A stretch of 20,518 nucleotides of DNA from JBJXFK01 sp046155505 (GCA_046155505.1 JBJXFK010000048.1:1-20518), one strand, 5' to 3'. Numbered from the stretch's first letter, positions 13,574 through 20,518 are shown. Program-made: numbers and translations. Notes: generated by a model not told the origin, from the letters alone.

Positions 13574-14404
13574 TCACAGCAGCAGCCGCACGCCCGTCAG
13601 AATCAGCACGCCGTCGAAGATGAGTCGGAGCGTGTTGACTGGCAGGATGTGCGTCAGTCGCCCGCCGAGCGAGCCGCCGAGGATGGCTCCCGGCGAGAGA
13701 AACAGGGCCAGCAACCAGCCGTCGGTCCAGTTGAGGTCGCTCATGCGGGCGACGGCGATGCTCTGAAAAATCGCGGCGGAGATGGCGACGCCGACGATCA
13801 TGCAGGTCGAGTTGGCGATCGCGCTTTGCAGGCGAATGCCGAGCCACAGGTTTTGCGCGGGCACGGCCCAGACGCCGCCGCCAATGCCGAGCAGGCCGGA
13901 GATGACGCCGCTGGGCAGGCCGACGCGCGTCCCGATGAGCATCCAGCGCGACGGCAAGGGTGAGACGCGGCGATCGATGCCGCCAGCGCCGCTGCTGCCG
14001 ACATTCATCGCGCGGCGCAGCACGCGCTGTGCGACGACGAACGCGATCATGCAGCCGCCGAAGATGCGTTGCAGCCAGAGCGTCAGGTCGCCCGCGAGAA
14101 GGCTGGCGAGCGCAACGCCGAGAATCACGCCGAGCACGCCGAAGAGTTCGATGGAGGGCAACATGCGTTTGACGACCGCGCCGCTGCGCAGGTGCTGCCG
14201 CGCGGCGGGGATCGAGAGCACAATCGCGGTGGCCAGCGCGGCGATTTTGTAGACATGCAGCGAGCCGACGCCGTACGCGTTGCCGAGCGTGATGATGAGC
14301 ATCGGGATGATGATCAGCCCGCCGCCGATGCCGAGCAGACCGCCGAGAACGCCGGCGAGCAGGCCGATGACGGGCAGGATGAGCATGTGTTGCACGTCGG
14401 GCAT
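13574..14404 (-). CDS. TSUP (TauE/SafE) family membrane permease
   Basis: A 276-residue polytopic inner-membrane protein of the TauE/SafE (TSUP) family, whose members export or import sulfite, sulfonates, thiosulfate or other small anions. The internal duplication is visible: GVLGGLLGIGGGLIIIPML near the N-terminus is repeated as GVISGLLGIGGGVWAVPA in the second half. Seven or eight hydrophobic helices span the protein. ATG 14404 is chosen because GGAG lies 5 nt upstream; a frame extension to 14425 adds only 7 residues. The substrate cannot be read from sequence. It is encoded upstream of the CopA-like ATPase on the same strand, 322 bp away; whether they are co-transcribed is uncertain because the gap is filled with repeats. 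Confidence 0.88.
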   Translation of the reverse strand: MPDVQHMLILPVIGLLAGVLGGLLGIGGGLIIIPMLIITLGNAYGVGSLHVYKIAALATAIVLSIPAARQHLRSGAVVKRMLPSIELFGVLGVILGVALASLLAGDLTLWLQRIFGGCMIAFVVAQRVLRRAMNVGSSGAGGIDRRVSPLPSRWMLIGTRVGLPSGVISGLLGIGGGVWAVPAQNLWLGIRLQSAIANSTCMIVGVAISAAIFQSIAVARMSDLNWTDGWLLALFLSPGAILGGSLGGRLTHILPVNTLRLIFDGVLILTGVRLLL

Positions 14405-14475
14405 TGCGTCTCCAGCAGGATACAATAGCGACGATTGTCGGCCGCGCGGCGCGCGCTGTCGGGGCGGGCAAACTC

Positions 14476-14561
14476 GCGCTGGGTTACCGGTCTCCCACCG
14501 GTCTTTCTTGCTTCGCGGACTGAATGGAAGAAAGACCGGTCGGAGACCGGTCCCCCAGCGC
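14476..14561. repeat. 34-bp inverted repeat with 18-nt spacer
   Basis: The left arm 14476-14509 (starting GCGCTGGGTTACCGGTCTCC) and right arm 14528-14561 are reverse complements except for about three positions. Each arm itself holds two copies of ACCGGTCT, so the element also folds as nested short hairpins. It sits between the divergent TSUP and phosphatase genes. It has no terminator-like T-run and no coding content, and looks like a small non-autonomous intergenic element. Confidence 0.8.
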
Positions 14562-14613
14562 AGGGTTGCTGAAGACTAGTGACGGCGGTTGCTTGAGTGG
14601 AGCCATAAATCAT

Positions 14614-15189
14614 ATGAGCGTTGTTCGCCGGAGCCGGACGCGGGTCATGCTCGCCGCGCTGCTCGTGCTCGCCATCGGCGGCGTCGGTGGGGCGTGGGTG
14701 TGGCATGAGTATGTTTCGTTTCCGAAACGCTTTGGCGTGGTGCATGAGGGGCGGCTGTATCGCAGCGGCGAAGTCACGCCGGGGCAACTCGAACGCGTCG
14801 CGCAGCAGAGGGGCGTGAAGACGGTATTGTCTTTGCTCGATCCCGCCGCGCCGGAGAGCATTGCCGAGCGAGCGGCGGCCGAGCGGCTGGGCATTCGTTG
14901 GCTGAATGTGCCGCTGACCGGCGACGGGGCGAGCAAGCCCGAGGATCGCGAGAAGATGCGGACGATATTGCTAGATGAAGCCAATGCGCCGCTACTCGTG
15001 CATTGTGCGGCGGGGGCGAATCGCACCGGGCTGGCGTGCGGCATGGTTCGCTTACATCGCGACGGTTGGACGATTGAGCAGGTGCTGGACGAGATGCGGC
15101 GATACAGTTTTGACGATTTGCCGAAGCACGAGAATTTGCGGGCGGCGCTGCGCGAGGAAGCGGAATTGGCGGAGCAGCGGCGGCGCTGA
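14614..15189 (+). CDS. Membrane-anchored dual-specificity / tyrosine-phosphatase-like protein
   Basis: A 191-residue protein from ATG 14614 with TGGAG 11 nt upstream; the frame is open to 14524, but that runs through the inverted repeat. One N-terminal hydrophobic helix (about residues 9-30) anchors it, so the catalytic domain is predicted outside the cytoplasm. The active site is HCAAGANRTG, the Cys-x5-Arg loop of the cysteine phosphatase superfamily, with Cys131 and Arg137; Asp104 in PLTGDGA is a likely general acid. RLYRSGEVTPGQLERV and GVKTVLSLLD match the start of DSP-like folds. The substrate may be a phosphoprotein, inositol phosphate or lipid phosphate and cannot be told. It is on the same strand as, and 350 bp ahead of, the DUF3857 gene. 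Confidence 0.88.
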   Translation: MSVVRRSRTRVMLAALLVLAIGGVGGAWVWHEYVSFPKRFGVVHEGRLYRSGEVTPGQLERVAQQRGVKTVLSLLDPAAPESIAERAAAERLGIRWLNVPLTGDGASKPEDREKMRTILLDEANAPLLVHCAAGANRTGLACGMVRLHRDGWTIEQVLDEMRRYSFDDLPKHENLRAALREEAELAEQRRR

Positions 15190-15285
15190 CGCTTCTTCTT
15201 TGGGTCGCATCAGAGTGGGCAATGACGGTAGACGTGGTCCGATCGCCTCTCTTGGCCGCTGGGCTGACGATTGAGCTCGCCGCGT

Positions 15286-15381
15286 CGGCCCTCCGGGCCG
15301 GAAGTGGTTCTCGGGGCCGCGGCCCAGGCGTTGAAACGCCTGGCAACGAACGAACGCGCGCCCTACCGGGCGAAGAGAACC
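15286..15381. repeat. Multi-hairpin (cloverleaf-like) intergenic element
   Basis: A leading hairpin is CGGCCC-TCC-GGGCCG (15286-15300). Then GGTTCTC (15306-15312) pairs with GAGAACC (15375-15381), closing three inner hairpins: palindrome GGGCCGCGGCCC (15314-15325), CCAGGCGTT/AACGCCTGG (15324-15343, sharing two bases with the palindrome), and CGCCC/GGGCG (15359-15372). The element lies in the 350-bp gap between the phosphatase and DUF3857 genes and has no coding content. It is probably a dispersed structured repeat. Confidence 0.7.
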
Positions 15382-15507
15382 GGCACGCGTGATTTGCCTG
15401 CTTCGCCTGCACCGCCAAGCACTTCATCTCCGCGCGTCAATCACACCCTTGACGCCGATCGGCTTGCGACATCGCGCGATTTTGGTGATCTCCGAACGCG
15501 TGCGGCG

Positions 15508-15516
15508 TGCTACAAT
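15508..15516 (+). promoter_or_regulatory. Extended -10 promoter of the DUF3857/transglutaminase-like gene
   Basis: TGCTACAAT is an extended -10 (TGn + TACAAT, 5 of 6 consensus) 24 nt before ATG 15541. No good -35 is present at 17 bp, which is typical for extended -10 promoters. The predicted leader is short and contains the GGAG ribosome-binding site. Confidence 0.5.
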
Positions 15517-15540
15517 CGGGGCCTCATCGGAGATCATCAA

Positions 15541-17586
15541 ATGAAGCGTCACGCCGGTTTGCTGGTTCTTGTTGTTTGTGCCTTCACGTCGCACGCGCTA
15601 CTCGCTCAGGAATCGTCCCTATCGCCGCTTTCGACGCAGGACGTCCGCGCGCGGATCGACGCCGTCGATGCCAAGAACTACGACGCCGACGTGGTGGTCG
15701 TGCTCGAACGCACGGCGGTCAACGTGCGGCCCAGCGGCATCGGCGAGAACACGACGCAGCGCGTGGTGAAAATCCTGCGTGACGGCGGCATTCGTTCGCA
15801 GAGTGTGCAGCGGTTCGGCTATGACCCGACGACCAATCGATTCGCCGTGAAGGCGCTGCGCGTCTATCGCGCCGGCGGCGATGTGCAGGAGATCGTGGCC
15901 GACAATCTCGCCGACCACCCTGATCCGCAAGGCAGCATTTACTGGGGCAGCCGACAGACGCTCGTGAGCATTCCGCGGCTGGAGATCGGCGACGCGGTCG
16001 AGACGATCGTCGAGAAGGTCGGCTTCAACGTCGCCTATCTCGGTCAGCAGGCCCAGGGCGGTAGCGCCGGCGGAGCGACCGCGGCGGGCGGCGATCCGGC
16101 GGCGTGCGAACTGGTGCCACCGATGGTGGGGCACTGGTACGACTCGGTCGAGTTCTGGAGCGGGGTGCCGGTCATCGAAAAGCGCTACAGCGTGCGCACG
16201 CCGCGCGACATGCGGCTGCAATTTGCGGTGTACAACGGCGAGTTGCGCAGTGCGACCACCTTCGACGGCGACGCGGTAGTTTACAGCTTCGAGAAGCGCG
16301 AAATCCCCGTGTTTCAGGGCGAGCCGAACATGGTCTCGGCCGAGGATGTGGCGTGCAAGCTGGTGCTGGCGACGCTCGATACATGGGAGGCCAAGTCGCG
16401 CTGGTTCCACGCGGCGAATGAGGCGGCATTCAAAGTCGATGATGCGATCAAGGCCAAGACGCAGGAGATCATCGCCGGATTGAAAACCGACGAGGAGAGG
16501 ATCACGGCCCTCAATCACTGGGTGGCCGAAAACATTCGCTATGTCGGTACGTCGCGCGGGCCGTGCGAGGGGTATACGACGCACGCGGCGATCGAGACGT
16601 TTCACGATCGCGGCGGCGTGTGCAAGGACAAGGCGGGGTTGCTGGTCGCGATGCTGCGGCTTGCCGGTTTTGAGTCGTACATTGTGATGACGATGGCGGG
16701 GGCCGAGGTCTGGCCGGTGCCCGCGGATCAGTTCAATCACGCGGTGACGTGCATTCGCGAGAAGGACGGCGCGTTTCGGCTGCTCGATCCGACGTGGATG
16801 CCGCGCAGCCGCGATAATTGGAGCACGTTCGCGTCGCTGCAACATGTTGTGTACGGCACGCCCGAGGGGCAGCCGTTGATGCGTTCGCCGGCTTGCCCGC
16901 CGGAGACGAATCGCGTGGCGTGGAAGGTGGAATCGGAGATCAGCACGACGGGTGATTTGACGTCCGCGTTGAATCTTGTGATCAGCGGCGGGCCGGAAAC
17001 GAATCTGCGCAAGGCCCTGTGGGCGCGGCACCCGGCGGAACGCGATCGCTTTTTCGAAGAGTCGGCGAAACGCATGTCGCCGGTGGCGCGGGTGGTGTCG
17101 GCGACAGCCGGAAGCCCGATCGACTTCGGCGGCCCGTTGCAGTCTGCAATCAAGGTCGAGGCGGATGACTATGTGCTCGGCAACGGGGAGCGACGATTCC
17201 TGACGCTGCCGTCGCTGCGTTCGATTTTTCATGACAGCACGATCGGCGATGTGCTCGGTGCGGCGGGGCCGGAGTCGCGCAAGCACAAAATGAAGATTCG
17301 CACGACGCGGAGTGTGCGATTTGAAGAGACGCTGCGCCTGCCGAAGGCCTGGAGCGTCGTGCGGTTGCCCGAAGCGATTAAGCTCGACGGGCCGGCGGCG
17401 GGGCTGGTCTTTGAAGCGACGCACAGCGAGGGCGTGATTACGATCGCGTGCGAGTTGACGATCAAGAAGCACAAGATCGAGCCGGCGGAGTATGCGAATT
17501 TCAAGCAGGTGGTCGAGGCGTTCAACAAGCTGTGCGGCGAATTCGTCGAGTGTCGGGCGGAACCGGTGACGGCGCACGGCGGCTAA
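15541..17586 (+). CDS. Exported DUF3857 / transglutaminase-like protein
   Basis: A 681-residue protein from ATG 15541, chosen for GGAG 8 nt upstream, the promoter just before it, and a signal peptide (about 1-22, ending LLAQE); the frame is open for 90 more codons through repeat DNA. The N-terminal half is a DUF3857-type beta domain (about 30-300: ERTAVNVRPSG, QRVVKILRDGG, YWGSRQTLVSIPRLEIGDAV). The transglutaminase-core domain follows with an intact triad: Cys361 in GGVCKDKAGLLVAMLR, His400 in FNHAV and Asp416 in LLDPTW. The C-terminal third is a beta-rich domain. Bacterial members are exported proteins of mostly unknown role; protease- or transamidase-like activity on an envelope substrate is plausible because the triad is complete. 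A Gly/Ala-rich insert lies near 165-180. Confidence 0.88.
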   Translation: MKRHAGLLVLVVCAFTSHALLAQESSLSPLSTQDVRARIDAVDAKNYDADVVVVLERTAVNVRPSGIGENTTQRVVKILRDGGIRSQSVQRFGYDPTTNRFAVKALRVYRAGGDVQEIVADNLADHPDPQGSIYWGSRQTLVSIPRLEIGDAVETIVEKVGFNVAYLGQQAQGGSAGGATAAGGDPAACELVPPMVGHWYDSVEFWSGVPVIEKRYSVRTPRDMRLQFAVYNGELRSATTFDGDAVVYSFEKREIPVFQGEPNMVSAEDVACKLVLATLDTWEAKSRWFHAANEAAFKVDDAIKAKTQEIIAGLKTDEERITALNHWVAENIRYVGTSRGPCEGYTTHAAIETFHDRGGVCKDKAGLLVAMLRLAGFESYIVMTMAGAEVWPVPADQFNHAVTCIREKDGAFRLLDPTWMPRSRDNWSTFASLQHVVYGTPEGQPLMRSPACPPETNRVAWKVESEISTTGDLTSALNLVISGGPETNLRKALWARHPAERDRFFEESAKRMSPVARVVSATAGSPIDFGGPLQSAIKVEADDYVLGNGERRFLTLPSLRSIFHDSTIGDVLGAAGPESRKHKMKIRTTRSVRFEETLRLPKAWSVVRLPEAIKLDGPAAGLVFEATHSEGVITIACELTIKKHKIEPAEYANFKQVVEAFNKLCGEFVECRAEPVTAHGG

Positions 17587-17615
17587 CGCGATTGCCGGCG
17601 AAGGCGCTCGGTTCT

Positions 17616-17673
17616 CGCTCGCTGCGCGAGCGGCACTCGCTTGCGCGTCGCGTTCTGGCTCGCTGCGCGAGCC
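17616..17673. repeat. 57-bp dispersed repeat, copy c, with two 7-bp hairpins between convergent genes
   Basis: CGCTCGC-TGC-GCGAGCG (17616-17632) and GGCTCGC-TGC-GCGAGCC (17657-17673) are perfect 7-bp hairpins at the two ends of the repeat core. The segment aligns with copies a and b near 13.3-13.5 kb, but only here are both ends palindromic. It lies between the convergent DUF3857 and aminotransferase genes, where it could act as a two-way terminator although no T-run is present. It is followed by GAGGGCCGATCGCTACAC (17686-17703), similar to 19815-19838. Confidence 0.7.
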
Positions 17674-17698
17674 ACCGTCGGCCACCGAGGGCCGATCG

Positions 17699-19009
17699 CT
17701 ACACCGTCGGCAAGCCGCTCGCGATCACGCTCTCAATCGCCTCGGCGAATTGATCCACTTCGCCGATTGTCGTGTACACGTTGGGCGAGATGCGCAGGCT
17801 CAGCACTTTCGCATGCTCGACGCAGACGGTGAACATCTTGTGCTGCGCCCAGAGGTGCTCATGCAGCTTGCGCATGTCCACGCCGTCGATGCTGAACGTG
17901 ACGAATCCGCCGGCGCTGGCTGGGTCGAGCTTCGTGTAGAAATGCACGCGTTTGTCGCTCGCGATTCGCTCCGACCAGCGCCGCCGCAGGTGGCAGAGCC
18001 GCGCGTATTTACGCTGCGCGCCGATCGTTTCGAACAGCGTGATCGCCTCGGCGATGGCGAGTCGAGTGGCCGCCGGATGCGTGCCGATCTCCTCGAATTT
18101 GCGAATGTTGTCGCTTTGCGGCTTCTCCGCGGCCATGAGCGGCCACAGTCCCGCGATGCGCTCCTTTCGAACATATAAAAAGCCGGTGCCGTGCGGTGCG
18201 GTGAGCCACTTGTGCAGGCTCACGCCGTAGTAATCGCAGTCGATGTCGTCGCGCTTGAACGGCACATGCGCGAAGGCGTGCGCACCATCGACGATCACCG
18301 GAATGCCGCGCTCGCGACCAAGCTTCACGATGTCGGCGATCGGCTGAATCTGGCCGGTGATGAAGACCACATGGCTGGCGAGGATGAGTTTCGTCCGCGG
18401 TGTGATCGCGGCGGCATAGGCGGCGACGATCTCTTGAACGTCGTTCACCGGCGGCTCGATCTTGATTTGAACCAGTTTGATGCCCTCGCGCAACTCGCGC
18501 TGGCGGATCGTGCTGATCATGCGCGGATAATCGAGATCGGTGGTGAGCACCTCGTCGCCGGCCTTCAGATCGAACCCAAGCAGACACGTTTCGAGCGATT
18601 CGCTGGCGTTGCGGGTGATTGCCATCTCATCAACGGCGCAGCCGAACAGCCGCGCAAGACCGGTGCGCACGTGCTCGACCTGCGGATCCTGCACGTGCCA
18701 GAGATTTCGCGCGGGCAATTGGTTGGCGAATTCGAGGTGGCGGCGAAATGCGTCCTGCACGACGCGCGGCGACGGCGAAATGCCGCCGTTATTGAGATTG
18801 ATGACGCTGCGATCGATGGCGAAGGCCTGTTGAATCTGGAACCAGAAGTCTTCGTCGCCGGCGAGTTGTTCGGGCGGCGTGGCGGCGTGTTTTTGGCCGG
18901 CGGCGGCGACGCGCTGAATCGCATCCTCGCGCAGCGCGATCAGCCCGAATGCGCCGGCAGCCGCAAACGCCGTCGCCCGCTGCACAAAATCCCGCCGCGA
19001 TGTCCGCAT
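17699..19009 (-). CDS. Tat-exported class V aminotransferase (isopenicillin N epimerase-like / cysteine desulfurase fold)
   Basis: A 436-residue PLP enzyme from ATG 19009 with GGAG 8 nt upstream. The N-terminus is a twin-arginine signal: SRRDFVQR (Arg5-Arg6) followed by a moderately hydrophobic Ala/Gly-rich helix, so it is predicted to be exported folded with its cofactor. The fold-type I active site is intact: Asp241 in VIVDGAHAF binds the pyridine nitrogen and Lys267 in SLHKWLTAPHGTGFLYV forms the Schiff base. INLNNGGISPSPRVV and TRNASESLE are family signatures. Similarity pattern is closest to the isopenicillin N epimerase-like branch of class V enzymes, many of which carry Tat signals in environmental bacteria; the true substrate is unknown. 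It lacks an obvious desulfurase Cys loop. Transcribed alone. Confidence 0.9.
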   Translation of the reverse strand: MRTSRRDFVQRATAFAAAGAFGLIALREDAIQRVAAAGQKHAATPPEQLAGDEDFWFQIQQAFAIDRSVINLNNGGISPSPRVVQDAFRRHLEFANQLPARNLWHVQDPQVEHVRTGLARLFGCAVDEMAITRNASESLETCLLGFDLKAGDEVLTTDLDYPRMISTIRQRELREGIKLVQIKIEPPVNDVQEIVAAYAAAITPRTKLILASHVVFITGQIQPIADIVKLGRERGIPVIVDGAHAFAHVPFKRDDIDCDYYGVSLHKWLTAPHGTGFLYVRKERIAGLWPLMAAEKPQSDNIRKFEEIGTHPAATRLAIAEAITLFETIGAQRKYARLCHLRRRWSERIASDKRVHFYTKLDPASAGGFVTFSIDGVDMRKLHEHLWAQHKMFTVCVEHAKVLSLRISPNVYTTIGEVDQFAEAIESVIASGLPTV

Positions 19010-19085
19010 CAGCTCGTCTCCGATTCGAAATGAGTCAGCAGTCGCGGGGAAGCATAGCGGCTTGCGAGCAGGCGTGCCGAACGGG

Positions 19086-19120
19086 CAGTGCCTAGTGCTT
19101 AGTGTCTAGTGCCTGGTGAG
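19086..19120 (+). repeat. TAGTGCC-type dispersed repeat, left arm of an inverted pair
   Basis: Over 19093-19118 this matches the reverse complement of 19270-19295 at 24 of 26 positions. It is the same family as 9825-9848. The 140 bp between the arms contain a GCGGC-TCT-GCCGC hairpin and no gene. Confidence 0.7.
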
Positions 19121-19254
19121 TCGTCGTCGCCAGCCGGCGCGTCGACCGACACCTTCTCGCGAGGCGAACTGGCCGTGTATCGGGTGGGCAAAGTGTGTCG
19201 CGAAATCTTGACGTGTCGAGCAGCCACGCCGAAAGCGGCTCTGCCGCGCCGACC

Positions 19255-19297
19255 GCACTAGGCACTAGGCACCAGGCATTAGACACTAATCACTAAC
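19255..19297 (-). repeat. TAGTGCC-type dispersed repeat, right arm of an inverted pair
   Basis: The minus strand here reads TAGTGATTAGTGTCTAATGC and continues like the left arm, with two further GCCTAGT units at its far end. It directly abuts the 3' end of the candidate RNA gene. Confidence 0.7.
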
Positions 19298-19362
19298 AAA
19301 ACAGCGGCCCGTTCGTGGCGATGGCAGAGAAGGAGGAGTGCCATGCCCCCGAGACGGGCCGC
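19296..19362 (-). terminator. Possible terminator of the candidate RNA
   Basis: On the minus strand GCGGCCCGT (19362-19354) pairs perfectly with ACGGGCCGC (19312-19304), then TGTTTTGTT follows. The 41-nt loop contains a second stem ATGGCA/TGCCAT (19321-19326 with 19339-19344). The T-tract is interrupted and the loop is large, so efficiency is uncertain. An alternative pairing of 19357-19362 with 19373-19378 competes with it. Confidence 0.4.
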
Positions 19363-19596
19363 CGAGATAGACGCGGCCGAGCCTTTGGAGGGTCCAAATG
19401 CGTTGCGATCGAATGCCCACGAAATCGCGCGGCCTGCTGGGCGACAAGACCTGCGAATATCCGATGGCTTCCAAATCGCACGCCGACTCGACCGCGTAGC
19501 GAGAGGCGTCTGACGTGTGGCGTAAGCCGCGCACCATCCGACGCCGAGACCCGATGCGAAACTGATTGCGAGTGAAGTGGCCCCCCACTTCGAACG
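19296..19596 (-). ncRNA. Candidate structured RNA of about 300 nt, orientation uncertain
   Basis: Noncoding segment rich in complementary arms. On the minus strand it would start at a perfect TATAAT box, open with hairpin GAAGTGG/CCACTTC (19574-19580 with 19585-19591) and end in a GC-rich stem followed by a T-rich tract. Inner stems include GGCGTC/GACGCC (19505-19510 with 19540-19545) enclosing a second 7-bp stem (19515-19521 with 19526-19532), TTTGGA/TCCAAA (19384-19398), and GCGAT/ATCGC (19405-19428). On the plus strand the enclosed stem would have a GUAA tetraloop and two G-U pairs that become mismatches on the minus strand, so the opposite orientation is also possible. I compared it by eye with tmRNA, RNase P RNA and SRP RNA signatures and found no match. 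Open frames here on the minus strand (up to 113 residues) lack ribosome-binding sites and protein-like composition. Confidence 0.4.
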
Positions 19597-19602
19597 CGGT
19601 TG

Positions 19603-19608
19603 ATTATA
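19603..19608 (-). promoter_or_regulatory. Perfect -10 box TATAAT for the candidate RNA
   Basis: On the minus strand TATAAT matches the sigma70 -10 consensus at all six positions, about 7 nt before the first stable hairpin. No recognisable -35 or extended -10 was found. It is notable in GC-rich surroundings. Confidence 0.35.
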
Positions 19609-19848
19609 GCCGCTCACCAAATGCGAGCGAGCGATTTCTGCGAATTCGCGCCCACGAGTTTCCCGCCGTGACCGCTCTCGGCTCCGTTTCGAAATTCGAT
19701 TCCGCCCGCTGTCGCCCGATTGTGTGAGAAGTACCTAGCTCGGCCCCGCCGGCCGACGGCGAACTGCGTGGGTGGGGCGGTCATTCTGCACGCCCGAAGT
19801 CGTGGCGAACGGCGCTCGGAGGGGCCGACCGCTACATCGAGCGAAGTC

Positions 19849-20244
19849 TCACCCGTCAAGCTCGGCGAGCAGGCGCTTCGGCGCTTGCAAACGATAGGCT
19901 TCTACGAACAGCGTGTTCACCAGTTCCCACGCAACGTCCTTTAGATCGATGCGAGCGGCAACCCAGCCCTGTTTGCCGACGTATTTGGGTACGTACACCA
20001 CTTCGGGATGCCGCCGCACGAGTTCACTTTGCTTGGCCAGCGTTGATTTGCAACAGATGGAATAAATGCCGTCGCCATGGTGGTTGTTGAGGAACCACGC
20101 GAACACCTTTTTGGCGACGCGGAAGCGGATGTGGCCGAGGCCGGCGGGTTCGTGTGCCGCGCCGGGCAGACTCTCGCACAAGTCGGTCATTCGGGCGAGG
20201 CGGGCGGTGCGCTGTTTCTCGGAAGGAGCCGTCTGCTTGGCCAT
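19849..20244 (-). CDS. YjbR / MmcQ-family protein
   Basis: A 131-residue cytosolic protein of the YjbR/MmcQ (DUF419) family with a CyaY-like fold, in some reports described as DNA-binding; function is not settled. Family features: an early helix with LCESLPGAAHEPAG, the strand pair FRVAKKVFAWFLNN, SICCKSTLAKQSEL, a VYVPKYVGKQGWVAARID segment with the conserved Gly-Trp, and the C-terminal helix ELVNTLFVEAYRLQAPKRL. Length is normal. The start is ATG 20244; no strong ribosome-binding site precedes it. It is divergent from the partial gene at the right edge, with 190 bp between them. Confidence 0.9.
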   Translation of the reverse strand: MAKQTAPSEKQRTARLARMTDLCESLPGAAHEPAGLGHIRFRVAKKVFAWFLNNHHGDGIYSICCKSTLAKQSELVRRHPEVVYVPKYVGKQGWVAARIDLKDVAWELVNTLFVEAYRLQAPKRLLAELDG

Positions 20245-20435
20245 TTGGACAGTTTCGCCCGCGGCCGGCCGGGCGGCAACGAAAAATTCTGATCACCGGT
20301 GAGAAATGACGGGCGTCGGCGGCAATACCTAGCAGAGCGGATTCGATCTCGCGGCGGAAGACGAAAGAGACCTCCGTCGACTGACCCTCGCAGCGTCGCG
20401 AGGTCGATCCCGCCTTATGCAACGGAGAACTTGCG

Positions 20436-20518
20436 GTGAAGACGATCAGCATTTTCGATTCGTTCGCGAACCGGCTCAAGGGAGCGCTCAAGAAGGCCCG
20501 TTCGGCGGTCGCCGCCCG
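20436..20518 (+). CDS. 5' end of a gene running off the window, function unknown
   Basis: GTG 20436 has GGAG (20424-20427) 8 nt upstream. The 27 visible codons give a natural-looking start (VKTISIFDSFANRLKGALKK, then ARSAVAA), amphipathic and basic. Too little is present to assign a family. A second frame from ATG 20418 is open too, but its product is Arg/Gly/Gln-rich and lacks a ribosome-binding site. Confidence 0.5.
   Translation, partial: MKTISIFDSFANRLKGALKKARSAVAA

Noticed and set aside
11845..13623. 592-residue plus-strand open frame across the ATPase gene
   Set aside because: Antisense to clear P-type ATPase motifs; Gly/Asp/Arg-rich with no recognisable domain.
14476..14561. Inverted repeat as insertion-sequence ends
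   Set aside because: Only 18 nt lie between the arms, so there is no room for a transposase, and no target duplication is evident by eye.
15271..15540. 90-codon extension of the DUF3857 protein
   Set aside because: It is made of the multi-hairpin element and lies upstream of a clear promoter, ribosome-binding site and signal peptide.
15619..17685. 688-residue minus-strand open frame
   Set aside because: Antisense to the transglutaminase-like gene, which has an intact triad and signal peptide; Arg/His-rich shadow.
19279..19620. 113- and 100-residue minus-strand frames
   Set aside because: Two overlapping frames of equal plausibility, no ribosome-binding site, Arg/Ser-rich, and the DNA has strong RNA-like structure and promoter/terminator signals instead.

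Overview
This is a GC-rich (roughly 60-65% G+C by eye) bacterial chromosomal segment. The best guess at origin is Planctomycetota. The reasons are a secreted protein ending in a Cys-Gly / hydrophobic / Arg-rich C-terminal sorting signal, small secreted and membrane proteins of unknown function, a Tat-exported class V aminotransferase, and gaps packed with short dispersed hairpin repeats of the kind common in planctomycete genomes. No phage, transposase or CRISPR array is visible. This assignment is inference from sequence style and was not tested by any search.

Layout. (1) 1-5.8 kb: a minus-strand tRNA-Arg(UCG); a minus-strand secreted protein with a sorting-type C-terminus and a good promoter; a plus-strand secreted protein ending in a peptidase S74 intramolecular chaperone domain and coiled coil; the 3' remnant of a DNA-alkylation-repeat (AlkD-like) gene cut off at a hexanucleotide repeat; a minus-strand DUF2330-like membrane protein; and a minus-strand nucleotidyltransferase with an unusual N-terminal fusion. 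(2) 5.9-8.9 kb: a full pyruvate phosphate dikinase gene (ppdK) with an odd Lys/Ala/Ser tail, closed by a textbook terminator. (3) 9.2-11.0 kb: a three-gene operon of ECF sigma factor, membrane anti-sigma-like protein and small secreted protein. (4) 11.0-14.4 kb, minus strand: a Cu(+)-type P1B ATPase and a TSUP (TauE/SafE) permease, separated by repeat-filled DNA. (5) 14.6-17.6 kb, plus strand: a membrane-anchored dual-specificity-type phosphatase and a large secreted DUF3857/transglutaminase-like protein. (6) 17.7-20.5 kb: a Tat-exported PLP enzyme, an 840-bp gene-free stretch with repeats and a candidate structured RNA, a YjbR/MmcQ-family protein, and the first 27 codons of another gene at the right edge.

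Functional links are local. The sigma/anti-sigma/secreted-protein trio is the clearest regulatory unit. The CopA-like ATPase and TSUP permease may be co-inherited. The other genes look like independent units, several with their own recognisable promoter elements.

The items most worth a second look are the candidate structured RNA near 19.3-19.6 kb, the basic tail on PPDK, the fused nucleotidyltransferase, and the family of hairpin repeats including a cloverleaf-like element at 15.3 kb. I do not see a convincing new multi-gene system such as a defence island or biosynthetic cluster.
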